64,000 nt of DNA. It comes from Stutzerimonas kunmingensis (GTDB taxonomy: Bacteria > Pseudomonadota > Gammaproteobacteria > Pseudomonadales > Pseudomonadaceae). Position numbers and translations under genes: made by a program. Location: the NCBI RefSeq assembly GCF_900114065.1, contig NZ_FORS01000005.1, positions 62,001 through 126,000 of the forward strand. The letters are read 5' to 3'. Shown piece by piece: positions 48,652 through 56,593 of this stretch (position 1 is the stretch's first letter; every line of letters starts with the position of its first letter). Below the pieces are notes generated by a model. The model was given only the letters and a program-made list of their open reading frames with translations. It searched no databases and had not been told where the DNA came from.

Positions 48652-50297
48652 ACGCCTGGCTCTGGCTGCTGGTGCCTTTCGCACCGTTGCTCGGCGGCGT
48701 TCTGCTGTTGTGGCTGCGCGAACGCAGCCTGCCGTGGCTGTGGCTAGCCTGTGCGCCGGCGTTGCTGGCAGCGCTGCAACCGCCGCCAGCGTTGGAGTTG
48801 CCGTGGCTCTGGGAGGGTGTGCGCTGGGGCGCCAGCGATACGCTGACCCGCACCTGGCTGGGCTTTACTGCCGTGCTCTGGAGTTGCGCGGCGACCTTTG
48901 CCAACAGCAGCCTGGCCACCGATCGGAAGCGGCTGCGCTTCTGGGCGTTCTGGCAACTGGCGCTGGCCGGCAATCTGCTGCTGATCATCGCCACCGACGC
49001 ATTGAGCTTCTACCTCGGCTTCAGCGCCATGAGCCTCGCGGCCTATGGGTTGATCGTGCAGCGCGGTGGACCGGGCCCGCGGCGGGCCGGACGCCTCTAT
49101 CTGCAACTGGCGATCTGCGGCGAGATGCTGCTGCTCGCCGGGCTGTTGCTGCGCAGTCACAGCACCGAACAGGCCTTCGACTTCGCCACCTGGCAGGCGC
49201 AGCCGATCGACCACCTGACCCTGGCCCTGCTGGTGCTCGGGCTCGGCCTGAAGGCTGGGTTCTGGCCGCTGCACGTCTGGCTGCCGCTGGCCCATCCGCA
49301 GGCCCCGGCACCCGCCAGCGCGGTACTCTCCGGGGCGATGCTCAAGGCCGGCATTCTCGGCATCTGGCGCTGCCTGCCGGAGAGCGATCCGACGCTGGCG
49401 GCCTGGAGCACGCCGCTGCTGATCGCCGGCCTGTTCGGCGCGCTCTATGCGGCTGCGCTGGGGCTGTGCGCGGCCAAGTCCAAGGCAGTGCTGGCCTGGT
49501 CCTCGGTGAGCCAGATGGGCTGGATGCTGATGATCCTGGCGCTGGCCTGGAGCCCGGAGGCGCCGTCTGCGGCGCTGCTGACGGTGCTGGTGCTGTTCGG
49601 CGTGCATCACGGGCTGGCCAAGGGCGCGCTGTTCCTCGCCGCCGGGATGGTCCACGAAGGGCGGCTGTCGCGTCTGGGCTGGGTGCTGCTGATGCTGCCG
49701 GCGCTGGCGATCATGGGCGCGCCGTTCACCAGCGGCGCGGCAATGAAGTACCTGCTGAAGGAGGCCTGGCATGAAAGCGCCTTCGTCGCCTGGTTGCCCT
49801 GGCTGACCCTGGCCAGCTTCGCCACCGCGTTGCTGCTCTGGCGTGCGCTCTGGCTGATGTGGCGCGACCAGCAGCACGCCAGTGCACGCGCGCCGCTCGG
49901 CCAGTGGTTGCCGTGGGCGCTGCTCAGCATGGCGTCGCTATCCGTGCCCTGGTTCTGGCCGACCATGCGCGAAGCGCTGCTGGCTGGGGTGTATCCCGCG
50001 GGCCTGTGGTCAGCGCTCTGGCCGCTGCTGGCAGCTCTGGGTCTGACGCTGCTGGCTCTGCGCCGTGGCTGGAGGGTGCCGTCGCGGCTGGCGCAGTTGC
50101 CCAATCCGGCACTGTCGGCATCGCTGTATCTCACCCGCCTGCTGCGCCAGCCGCCACTGCCCGTACCCGGGATGCAGCTCGAGCGGAACCGCTGGCGGGC
50201 ACGCGAACGGTGCTGGAATCGGCAGTGGGAACGCGGCGCCCTGACCCTAAGCGCCTGGCTGCTGGTGGCGCTGCTCTGGCTGGGCTGGCTGTGGTGA
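48648..50297 (+). CDS. Third NuoL/M/N-like subunit, lacking the TM5 glutamate
   Basis: 549 residues with about 14 helices and an extra basic C-terminal segment before a last helix. TM7 Lys202 (GLGLKAGFWPLHVWLPLAHPQAPAP) and TM8 Lys233 (GAMLKAGILGI) are kept. The TM5 position that is Glu in the other two subunits is Ser126 here (SFYLGFSAMSLAAYG, codon 49023-49025). It may thus be an inactive or structural channel. It is the last gene of the operon. Confidence 0.87.
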   Translation: MNAWLWLLVPFAPLLGGVLLLWLRERSLPWLWLACAPALLAALQPPPALELPWLWEGVRWGASDTLTRTWLGFTAVLWSCAATFANSSLATDRKRLRFWAFWQLALAGNLLLIIATDALSFYLGFSAMSLAAYGLIVQRGGPGPRRAGRLYLQLAICGEMLLLAGLLLRSHSTEQAFDFATWQAQPIDHLTLALLVLGLGLKAGFWPLHVWLPLAHPQAPAPASAVLSGAMLKAGILGIWRCLPESDPTLAAWSTPLLIAGLFGALYAAALGLCAAKSKAVLAWSSVSQMGWMLMILALAWSPEAPSAALLTVLVLFGVHHGLAKGALFLAAGMVHEGRLSRLGWVLLMLPALAIMGAPFTSGAAMKYLLKEAWHESAFVAWLPWLTLASFATALLLWRALWLMWRDQQHASARAPLGQWLPWALLSMASLSVPWFWPTMREALLAGVYPAGLWSALWPLLAALGLTLLALRRGWRVPSRLAQLPNPALSASLYLTRLLRQPPLPVPGMQLERNRWRARERCWNRQWERGALTLSAWLLVALLWLGWLW

Positions 50298-50306
50298 GCG
50301 ATGGGA

Positions 50307-50750
50307 TCAGGGCAGGGCTTTCTCGGCGTAGGGCCGGGTATCCAGGCCCAGCTGCGCGCGAAAGCTTTCCATGTCGAACATCGTGCAGATTTCCTGCACC
50401 TGCTGCGTCGGGGTGATGCTCCAGAAGGCCATGGCAGAAATGCTGAGCACCTTGTCGCTGGGCGGATAGCCGAACGCCGGCTGCTCGATGGTGCCGATCA
50501 GCGTGCTCCAGGTGACCACCCGGTTGCCTTCGGCGATGCATTCCTCGACCACCACTTCCAGTTCCGGCATGGCGTGGCGGATCTGCCGGACCATGTCGAG
50601 AAACTCGGCGCTGGCGAGCGGCCGGCCGATGAAGGAGCTCTTGTAGAGAAAATCCTTGCTGTGCAGGTGCTCGGCCAGCGCCAGGCGCCCGCGGTTCCAG
50701 GTCAGGTCGATGTGCTGACGGACGAGTTTCTTGCGGTCATCCAGTGACAT
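50307..50750 (-). CDS. SnoaL-like polyketide-cyclase-family protein
   Basis: 147 residues with a small cone-shaped SnoaL/NTF2-like fold: QHIDLTWNRGRLALAEHLHSKDFLYKSS, EFLDMVRQIRHAMPELEVVVEECIAEGNRVV, and VLSISAMAFWSIT. Members bind or isomerise small molecules; this one has no signal peptide and no informative neighbours. It ends 9 bp from the stop of the convergent Mrp operon. Confidence 0.82.
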   Translation of the reverse strand: MSLDDRKKLVRQHIDLTWNRGRLALAEHLHSKDFLYKSSFIGRPLASAEFLDMVRQIRHAMPELEVVVEECIAEGNRVVTWSTLIGTIEQPAFGYPPSDKVLSISAMAFWSITPTQQVQEICTMFDMESFRAQLGLDTRPYAEKALP

Positions 50751-50826
50751 GCGCCCTCCAATGGGCTGCAGATAGCTCGGCAGCGAACTCTAACAGCGGC
50801 CAGGGCCGTGCGGGAGTGCCGTTCGG

Positions 50827-52224
50827 TCAGTCGGCCTGCAGCCGGATGCGGAAAGCCGCGCCACCGAGCGCCGACTCGCCGAGACTGAGCTCGCCACCGT
50901 AACTGTCGAGGATGTCCTTGACCACCGCCAGGCCAATGCCCTGGCCGGGGTGCTGGCCATCGAGGCGCTCGCCGCGGCGGATGATGCGCTCGCGCTGGCC
51001 GACCGGCACACCCGGGCCGTCGTCCTCGACGCCGAGCAGCAGGTCGCCTTCGTGATGGCTGGCGCTGATTCGCACCTGCTGCAGGCACAGGCGGTAGGCG
51101 TTCTCCAGCAGATTGCCGAGCAGCTCCATCAGCGCGCCCTGTTCCATCGGCACCAGACACGGCTCGGCGAGCTGCATCTCGACCTGCACGTGTTTGTCGC
51201 GGTAGACCTTGTCCAACGTGCTGCAGAGGCTGATCAGCAATGGCTTCAGTTCGACCCGGTGTCGCACCAGACCGCTCTTGCCGAGGCTGGCGCGCTGCAG
51301 CTGGTAGCCGATCTGCTGGCTCATGCGTTCGATCTGCGCCTGCATCACCTGCGCCGGCTCGCGGCTCTGCGCCTGCGCGGCGAGGGTTTCGCCGACGCCC
51401 TGCAGCACGCTGAGCGGTGTTTTCAGACTATGCGCCAGGTCGCCCAACGAATTGCGGTACTGCTCGCGCTGGCGCCGTTCGCTGTCCAGCAGGCGGTTGA
51501 GCGAACGGGTAAGGCGCAGCAGCTCGCGGGGGTGTTCGTCGCTCAGGTGCTGGCGCTGGCCTCCTTCGACCTGATCGAGCTCGGCGCTGACGCGTTTCAG
51601 CGTGCGAAAGCCCCAGGTCAGGCCGAGCCAGAGCAGGATCAGCAACACCAGCAGGCCGCTGCCGAGCCACAGGTAGAGCTGCCGGCGAAACTCGTCGAAC
51701 AGGCTCAGGTATTCGCTGGTGGGCTGCATGGTGACGAAACTGAAGGCGTTGTCGCGGCTGCCGGCCAGCTGCAGTTCGACGTCGTAGACGAAGTACTCGA
51801 GTCCCGCCGCATCGCGGGTGCGCAGAAATTCGCTGGTGCGGCCCTCGTAACGCGGGCGGTAGTCGATGCGCTCGTCGGCGGCCGAGCGGGAATGCCAGAC
51901 CAGCTCGCCGCGGCGGTCGTAGATGAAACCGAGCAACTGCGCGTCGGGCAGGTTGAATTCTTCGTCCGGCATCCGCTCGGGCATCAGCAACCGGCCGTCT
52001 TCGACATGGGCGGCAGTGATCAGGGTGCTGGCATCGGCGGCCAGGCGTTGCTCGATGACGCGTTCGAAGGTCAGGCTGAAAGCGCCCTGCAGCGCCGGCA
52101 GCAGGGCCAGCATGAACAGCGCGGCGAGGCCTGCGGCGCCGAGCATCAGCCTTAGGCGCAGCGACATGGCACCTCTCAGTCGGTGGCGCACGCGCGCTTG
52201 CAGACGGCGCCAGCGTCGATTCAT
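50827..52224 (-). CDS. phoQ: PhoQ, membrane sensor kinase for Mg2+ / cationic peptides
   Basis: 465 residues from the ATG at 52224, overlapping the phoP stop by four bases. A first helix (LMLGAAGLAALFMLALLPALQG), an acidic-rich periplasmic PAS-like domain, a second helix (LWLGSGLLVLLILLWLGLTW), a HAMP-like segment, the H-box DLAHSLKTPLSVLQG, and an ATPase domain (NLLENAYRLC, DDGPGVP, GQGIGLAVVKDIL). Order oprH-phoP-phoQ matches Pseudomonas aeruginosa. Confidence 0.93.
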   Translation of the reverse strand: MNRRWRRLQARVRHRLRGAMSLRLRLMLGAAGLAALFMLALLPALQGAFSLTFERVIEQRLAADASTLITAAHVEDGRLLMPERMPDEEFNLPDAQLLGFIYDRRGELVWHSRSAADERIDYRPRYEGRTSEFLRTRDAAGLEYFVYDVELQLAGSRDNAFSFVTMQPTSEYLSLFDEFRRQLYLWLGSGLLVLLILLWLGLTWGFRTLKRVSAELDQVEGGQRQHLSDEHPRELLRLTRSLNRLLDSERRQREQYRNSLGDLAHSLKTPLSVLQGVGETLAAQAQSREPAQVMQAQIERMSQQIGYQLQRASLGKSGLVRHRVELKPLLISLCSTLDKVYRDKHVQVEMQLAEPCLVPMEQGALMELLGNLLENAYRLCLQQVRISASHHEGDLLLGVEDDGPGVPVGQRERIIRRGERLDGQHPGQGIGLAVVKDILDSYGGELSLGESALGGAAFRIRLQAD

Positions 52225-52898
52225 CGGCAGCGCTCGGTGAACAGATAGCCTAGGCCGCGCACGGTTTCGATGGGCTTCATCGCGCACTGCGCCTCCAGCT
52301 TGCGCCGCAGCCGGCCGACCAGCACTTCGATCACGTTCGGATCGCGCTCCTCGTCACCGCTGTAGAGCTGCTCCATCAGGCGCTCCTTGGCCACCACCTG
52401 CTGCTGATGACGCATCAGGTATTCGAGGATGCGGTATTCGTAGGCGGTCAGCGCCAGCGGCGCGCCATTGGCCGTGGCCTGCTTGCGATTGAGGTCGAGC
52501 AGCAGCGGGCCGGCTTCGATGGTGGCCTGGGTGAAGCCGCTGGAACGGCGCAGCAGAGCGTTCAACCGGGCTTCCAGTTCCTCGAACTGGAACGGCTTGA
52601 CCACGTAGTCGTCGGCGCCCGCGGCCAGGCCTTCAACCTTGTCCTGCCAGTTGCCGCGCGCGGTAAGGATGAGAATAGGGAAGCTCTTGCCGCGGCTGCG
52701 CAGCTGGCGGATCAGGTCCAGCCCGCTGATGCCCGGCAGGCCGAGATCGATGACGGCCAGGTCATGGTTGAATTCGTGGGTCTGAAACAGCGCTTCCTCG
52801 GCGTTGGGCACGGCGTCGACGACATGCCCGCTTTCGCCGAGTCGGGTCTGCAAGTGGTGGCGCAGCAGCGCCTCGTCTTCCACCACCAGCACTTTCAT
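52221..52898 (-). CDS. phoP: PhoP, OmpR-family response regulator
   Basis: 225 residues. The receiver domain has Asp51 (LAVIDLGLPGISGLDLI) and Lys in DDYVVKPFQFEELEA, and the winged-helix output domain has LTAYEYRILEYLMRHQQQVV and VIEVLVGRLRRKLEAQC. It is nearly identical to Pseudomonas PhoP from memory. It lies 75 bp after oprH with a terminator hairpin between. Confidence 0.97.
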   Translation of the reverse strand: MKVLVVEDEALLRHHLQTRLGESGHVVDAVPNAEEALFQTHEFNHDLAVIDLGLPGISGLDLIRQLRSRGKSFPILILTARGNWQDKVEGLAAGADDYVVKPFQFEELEARLNALLRRSSGFTQATIEAGPLLLDLNRKQATANGAPLALTAYEYRILEYLMRHQQQVVAKERLMEQLYSGDEERDPNVIEVLVGRLRRKLEAQCAMKPIETVRGLGYLFTERCR

Positions 52899-52913
52899 TG
52901 GCTTGCTCCCCGT

Positions 52914-52944
52914 GCAAAAACGGCCAGGTTCTCGCCCTGGCCGT
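52914..52944 (-). terminator. Terminator hairpin between oprH and phoP
   Basis: On the minus strand ACGGCCAGG pairs perfectly with CCTGGCCGT around seven bases and is followed by TTTTTGC. It lies 29 bp after the oprH stop and 16 bp before the phoP start, so it can attenuate read-through into phoPQ. Confidence 0.8.
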
Positions 52945-52972
52945 CGTTCAACGTTCTGTCAGCGTAACGCCA

Positions 52973-53584
52973 TCAGAAGTGATAGTTCAGACCCAGATAG
53001 GCCTGCTTGCTGCTGTGCAGGTCGATCGAGCCGAGCTTGCCGACGCCGCGCTCGGATACTTCGGTACCGGCGTTGCTGCGCAGGTAGCGGTAGCCCGCTT
53101 CCACCGAAGTGTTGTCGCCGAGCTTCTGCAGGATACCGGCCTGCAGGCCGACCAGGTAACCGATGTCGCTGTCACGGCTGTAGCCCCTGGACTCGTTCTC
53201 CAGCTTGGTCAGGCCGGCGCTGGCGCCGCCGAACAGGCGGGTGGTGACACCCAGTGGGAGAAACAGGTCGTAGCTGCCGAGAAGGTTCTGCTGACGCAGC
53301 TTGAAGGTGCTGCCGTAATCGTCCGAGACGTTCTCGTAGGTCATGTAGTAACGACCCTCGTCGGTCATCTGGCCGGCGCGAACACCCCAGGTGCCGCTGT
53401 TCCTGATGGTGTCATCGAAACGGTTCTCGCCACCCATGCTCTGCTTCAGGGCGCTGGAACGATCGGTATTAACGGTGGTTTTGCCCCAGGTGAGACCGGC
53501 GAAGTTCTCTGCGGCGTGGGCGCCGAAGCTGAGGATGCCGAGGGACGTGGCCAGGGCCAGGGCCAGGGTGCTGAGTTTTTTCAT
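52973..53584 (-). CDS. oprH: OprH-family outer-membrane protein
   Basis: Small outer-membrane beta-barrel that in P. aeruginosa binds and stabilises LPS under low Mg2+. 203 residues with a signal peptide (LALATSLGILSFGAHAAE). Family segments are clear: NFAGLTWGKTTVN, GTWGVRAGQMTDEGRYYMTYEN, LRQQNLLGSYDLFLPLG, AGILQKLGDNTSVEAGYRYLRSNA and SSKQAYLGLNYHF with terminal Phe. First gene of oprH-phoP-phoQ, behind an array of PhoP-box repeats. Confidence 0.96.
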   Translation of the reverse strand: MKKLSTLALALATSLGILSFGAHAAENFAGLTWGKTTVNTDRSSALKQSMGGENRFDDTIRNSGTWGVRAGQMTDEGRYYMTYENVSDDYGSTFKLRQQNLLGSYDLFLPLGVTTRLFGGASAGLTKLENESRGYSRDSDIGYLVGLQAGILQKLGDNTSVEAGYRYLRSNAGTEVSERGVGKLGSIDLHSSKQAYLGLNYHF

Positions 53585-53627
53585 CGGTGACTCCTTTTCA
53601 GGCAGCGGGATACTGACGGCCCCTAGC

Positions 53628-53680
53628 CTGAACGGGCGTCACTGAACCCTGCCTGAACCCCAGCTGAACCTGCGCTGAAC
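53628..53680 (-). promoter_or_regulatory. PhoP-box array in the oprH promoter
   Basis: Read on the minus strand, GTTCAG occurs five times. Four copies (53675-53680, 53664-53669, 53653-53658, 53642-53647) are spaced exactly 11 bp start to start, and a fifth at 53628-53633 is 14 bp further on. GTTCAG-N5-GTTCAG fits the direct-repeat binding site of Pseudomonas PhoP. The array ends about 44 bp before the oprH start. Confidence 0.85.
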
Positions 53681-53718
53681 GAGCGCCACCTGGTGCGCCG
53701 TCGGTCCGCTTTCGGCCT

Positions 53719-54114
53719 TCACGCGATCTGTTCCGGCTCGCTTTCGTCGTCCACATCGGCGTCGTCGTCCGGGTAGCTGCGCAGGATCGGCGGCTGCTCG
53801 GCATCGTCGATCCACCACTGCAGCTCGGCCTCGACACGGGTGTCGTCAGCGATGCCGAGGCGGTTGTTCAGCGGGCATTGCTGCGTCGGGGTGGCGATCA
53901 GCGTGCCGCTCTGCGCGGTCTGGGCATTGCCGGCCCTGCCACTGGAGCGCACCTTCAGACGAAAGCGGACCTGCTGCCCGCTGCCCTTGAAGCACAGGGC
54001 GAGCGAAAGCCGGCTTTGCTCGGCCGGTTGCAGCTCGAAACTGACGGCTACCGGTGCATCGGCAGGGGCGGGGGTGGCTGCGAGCAGCCAGGTGGTGAGG
54101 GTCATGGTCAGCAT
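53719..54114 (-). CDS. CsgC/CsgH-like curli assembly protein
   Basis: 131 residues with a short signal peptide ([17 protein letters not shown]). The mature part looks like the Ig-like CsgH/CsgC fold: QVRFRLKVRSSGRAGNAQTAQSGTL, two Cys, RVEAELQWW, and a strongly acidic C-terminal tail (DDDADVDDESEPEQ). It follows csgA by 47 bp. CsgC/CsgH proteins keep curlin from aggregating in the periplasm. Assignment rests on context plus weak resemblance. Confidence 0.65.
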   Translation of the reverse strand: MLTMTLTTWLLAATPAPADAPVAVSFELQPAEQSRLSLALCFKGSGQQVRFRLKVRSSGRAGNAQTAQSGTLIATPTQQCPLNNRLGIADDTRVEAELQWWIDDAEQPPILRSYPDDDADVDDESEPEQIA

Positions 54115-54161
54115 CCGTTCTGTTTCCGTTGAAGCCGGTCCGTGGCTGGAGGGTGGTTGCG

Positions 54162-55043
54162 CTACTGCTGGACGATGGTGGCGCTGTTGCCGGTGCCGCT
54201 CTGGTGGATCGTCGCGACGCCGGGCAGGCGGGTGAAGTCATTGGCCGGCAGGCTCTGGCGGATCATCGCCTCGTTGGCGCTGCCCAGTTGGGTGATGGTG
54301 GCCTGATGACCGTAATTGCCCTGTTCGATGCTCGCCAGGTTGTCGTTGCCGTTCTGGATCACCGTGGCCTGGTTGGACATGAAGCTCTGGGCGATGTCGA
54401 CGCTGTTACCGCTGCCGGTCGACGAGCCACTGATGCGGCCGCCGAAGCCGTTCTGGTCGACCGTCAGCCGGTTGCTGTCGCCGCTCTGGGTGAAGTCGAG
54501 TTCGTTGTGGTAGTCGTTCTGCTGAATCTCGGCGATGTTGTAGGTGCCGGCCTGGGCGATGTTCATGCGATTGCCGTCGCCCTGGTAGATGTCGGCCAGG
54601 TTGCCCAGACCGTCCTGGGACACGTTCATCCGCGACCCTTCGAAGTAGCCCTGCTGGTCGAAGGTCAGCACGTTGTCGTCGCCGCGCTGCTCGATCTGTG
54701 CCGTGACGAAGGCGGTCTGGCTGCCGGTGATCTGGTTGCCGTTGCCGATGCTGCTGGCATCGACCGTGCTGGTACGTCCGGTCTGTTCGATGGTGGCGAC
54801 ATTGGCGTTACCGATCTGCTGCAGGTTGGCGACCTTGAAGTAGGCCTCGCCGATCTGCGTGATGCTGGCGGTGTTGAGGTTGCCGATCTGGCTGACATCC
54901 ATGGTGCTGGACTCGACCAGGCCGGTCTGTTGCAGCTCGGCGACATTGTCCGTGCCGACCTGCTCCAGTTCGATGCTGTTCTGCGCCACGGCCTGAGTAG
55001 CGGCGAGAGTGAGCAGGGTGGCAATTGCCGTAGGCTTGAACAT
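54162..55043 (-). CDS. csgA: Curlin-repeat amyloid subunit (CsgA-like)
   Basis: 293 residues. A signal peptide (AIATLLTLAATQAVAQ) is followed by about eleven imperfect curlin repeats of about 22 residues with the pattern N-x-A-x-I-x-Q-x-G-x-x-N, for example TASITQIGEAYFKVANLQQI and NVATIEQTGR. It is about twice as long as E. coli CsgA. It is secreted and would polymerise into amyloid fibres nucleated by the upstream csgB product. Confidence 0.88.
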   Translation of the reverse strand: MFKPTAIATLLTLAATQAVAQNSIELEQVGTDNVAELQQTGLVESSTMDVSQIGNLNTASITQIGEAYFKVANLQQIGNANVATIEQTGRTSTVDASSIGNGNQITGSQTAFVTAQIEQRGDDNVLTFDQQGYFEGSRMNVSQDGLGNLADIYQGDGNRMNIAQAGTYNIAEIQQNDYHNELDFTQSGDSNRLTVDQNGFGGRISGSSTGSGNSVDIAQSFMSNQATVIQNGNDNLASIEQGNYGHQATITQLGSANEAMIRQSLPANDFTRLPGVATIHQSGTGNSATIVQQ

Positions 55044-55058
55044 GAACTCTCCTGATCG

Positions 55059-55547
55059 CTAGCGACCCTGCACGATATTGATCTGCTGGCCGACGCCGTA
55101 TTGCGTCACCGCGCTGCGCAGGCCCTGGCCGGTCTGCTCGATGCGCGCATCGTTATAGGCGCCGTACTGGCTGATGCTGGCCTGGTTGTCGCTGCCGGTC
55201 TGGCGGATTTCGGCGTAGTTGCCCTGGCCGACCTGCTCGATGACCGCCATCAGGTTATCGCCGTGCTGCAGGATAAAGGCTTCCTGATCGCCGCCCTGCT
55301 GCAGCATCTGCGCGCTCAACGCCTGGCCGTTCTGAGTCAGCTCGGCGAGGTTGCCCTGGCCGAGCTGCTGGATATAGGCGGCTCTGGCGTCGGTCAGATG
55401 AACGGCAAGCTGGGAGGTGGTGGTGCTGGTGCCGAGGGGCGATAGATCGCCGTTGTCCATCAGGTCGGCGGCCATCAGCGGCGCGCAGGCCAGGCAGGCA
55501 ACCAGGGCAGACAGTGATGTGGCGCGGGGCAGGGCGTAACGGGCCAT
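55059..55547 (-). CDS. csgB: Curlin-repeat minor subunit / nucleator (CsgB-like)
   Basis: 162 residues from the ATG at 55547. A signal peptide (LSALVACLACAPLMAAD) is followed by about five curlin repeats (IQQLGQGNLAELTQNG, VIEQVGQGNYAEIRQTGSDN, QASISQYGAYNDARIEQTG). Its order before csgA and the 15-bp gap fit csgB-csgA. It probably anchors and nucleates the fibre. Confidence 0.87.
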   Translation of the reverse strand: MARYALPRATSLSALVACLACAPLMAADLMDNGDLSPLGTSTTTSQLAVHLTDARAAYIQQLGQGNLAELTQNGQALSAQMLQQGGDQEAFILQHGDNLMAVIEQVGQGNYAEIRQTGSDNQASISQYGAYNDARIEQTGQGLRSAVTQYGVGQQINIVQGR

Positions 55548-55746
55548 TGGTATGTACCGGATGACAGTGGTCGCGATTCTTGAACGCGGCGGACGCCCTT
55601 GAACATCCATCGGATGATGTAAAAGGCGTAGCACGAGCAATTCGCTCGGGATTAATGCCTGGCACGGGCGTGACGCTTTCGCACCGTGCCAGAGCGTCTC
55701 GGTGACGTCCCGTTCCGCTAGGCCGCCCGTCGCTGCGGGACGCTAC

Positions 55747-56403
55747 TCAAGCGCTACAGGACTTGTCCCAGTCGAGATGACTGCGCAGCAGGTACGCCGC
55801 CTCGGCCCGATTGGAGGCGCCGATCTTGCGCAACAGATTGTGGATATGACTCTTGATCGTGTGCGGGCTGAGGCACAGCTGCTCGGCGATTTCCGCATTC
55901 GACAGCCCCTTGCCGGCGAGGCTCAGGATCTCGCGCTCGCGCAGCGTCAGGCTGGACTTGGTTTCAGCGAGCTGGCGCATGCGCCGCCACTGGCCCAGCA
56001 GCCTCTCGGTGAGGACCCGTGGCAGCCAGTCGCCACCCTTGAGCAGCACGCGGATGCCCTCGAGCAGGTGCTCGCGGGTGGCGTGGCTGTAGAACACCCC
56101 GCGAATCACCGGGTGTCGTTCGACCAGCTGCTCGGCCTGCTCGGGGACGATATTCACCAGCGCCACCGGTGTGTGCTCGTCGAGCTGGTCGATCAGGCTG
56201 GATATCTGTTCGGCTTCGCTATGGCCGGCGTCGACCAGAAACAGGTCGGCTCCGCGATTGTCCGGTGATTGCAGTCCGGTCAGCGCAACTTCGACTTGCG
56301 CCTGTTCGCCTAGAAAGTGGCGAAAGAACAACCCAAGCAGTTCATTGCCGGTTAACAGCGTGACAGTTGGGGAGGATGTGTCCCGTGTAAGCTCCGCGTC
56401 CAT
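55747..56403 (-). CDS. csgD: CsgD-like LuxR-family regulator
   Basis: 218 residues. An N-terminal receiver-like domain keeps the Asp58 position (ADLFLVDAGH) but lacks the acidic pair at its start, as in CsgD. The linker holds HPVIRGVFYSHATREHLLEGIRVLLKGGDWLPR. The C-terminal LuxR helix-turn-helix is LTLREREILSLAGKGLSNAEIAEQLCLSPHTIKSHIHNLLRKIG. It lies 199 bp upstream of csgB on the same strand and probably activates csgBA. Confidence 0.88.
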   Translation of the reverse strand: MDAELTRDTSSPTVTLLTGNELLGLFFRHFLGEQAQVEVALTGLQSPDNRGADLFLVDAGHSEAEQISSLIDQLDEHTPVALVNIVPEQAEQLVERHPVIRGVFYSHATREHLLEGIRVLLKGGDWLPRVLTERLLGQWRRMRQLAETKSSLTLREREILSLAGKGLSNAEIAEQLCLSPHTIKSHIHNLLRKIGASNRAEAAYLLRSHLDWDKSCSA

Positions 56404-56593
56404 GTTCGGTACCTAGTCAGTCGGGCGTGATTGATTAAAAAGTTACTAAACGACCAGCACCTTGCAGCGAAGTTCAGCCGAGAGATGGCGAACGGGCATT
56501 ATCCAGCCAGCACGTGCACAACTCCGCCAGGGTGAACGCGAGGCATCGAAAAGGGCGCGCGTTTTTGCACCGGGCGGCTGCTAAGGTAGGGGA

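Noticed and set aside
55659..55692. Hairpin and TGGCACGG motif between csgD and csgB, considered as a sigma54 promoter or terminator
   Set aside because: On neither strand is there a GC ten bases after the GG, and no T-tract follows the hairpin.
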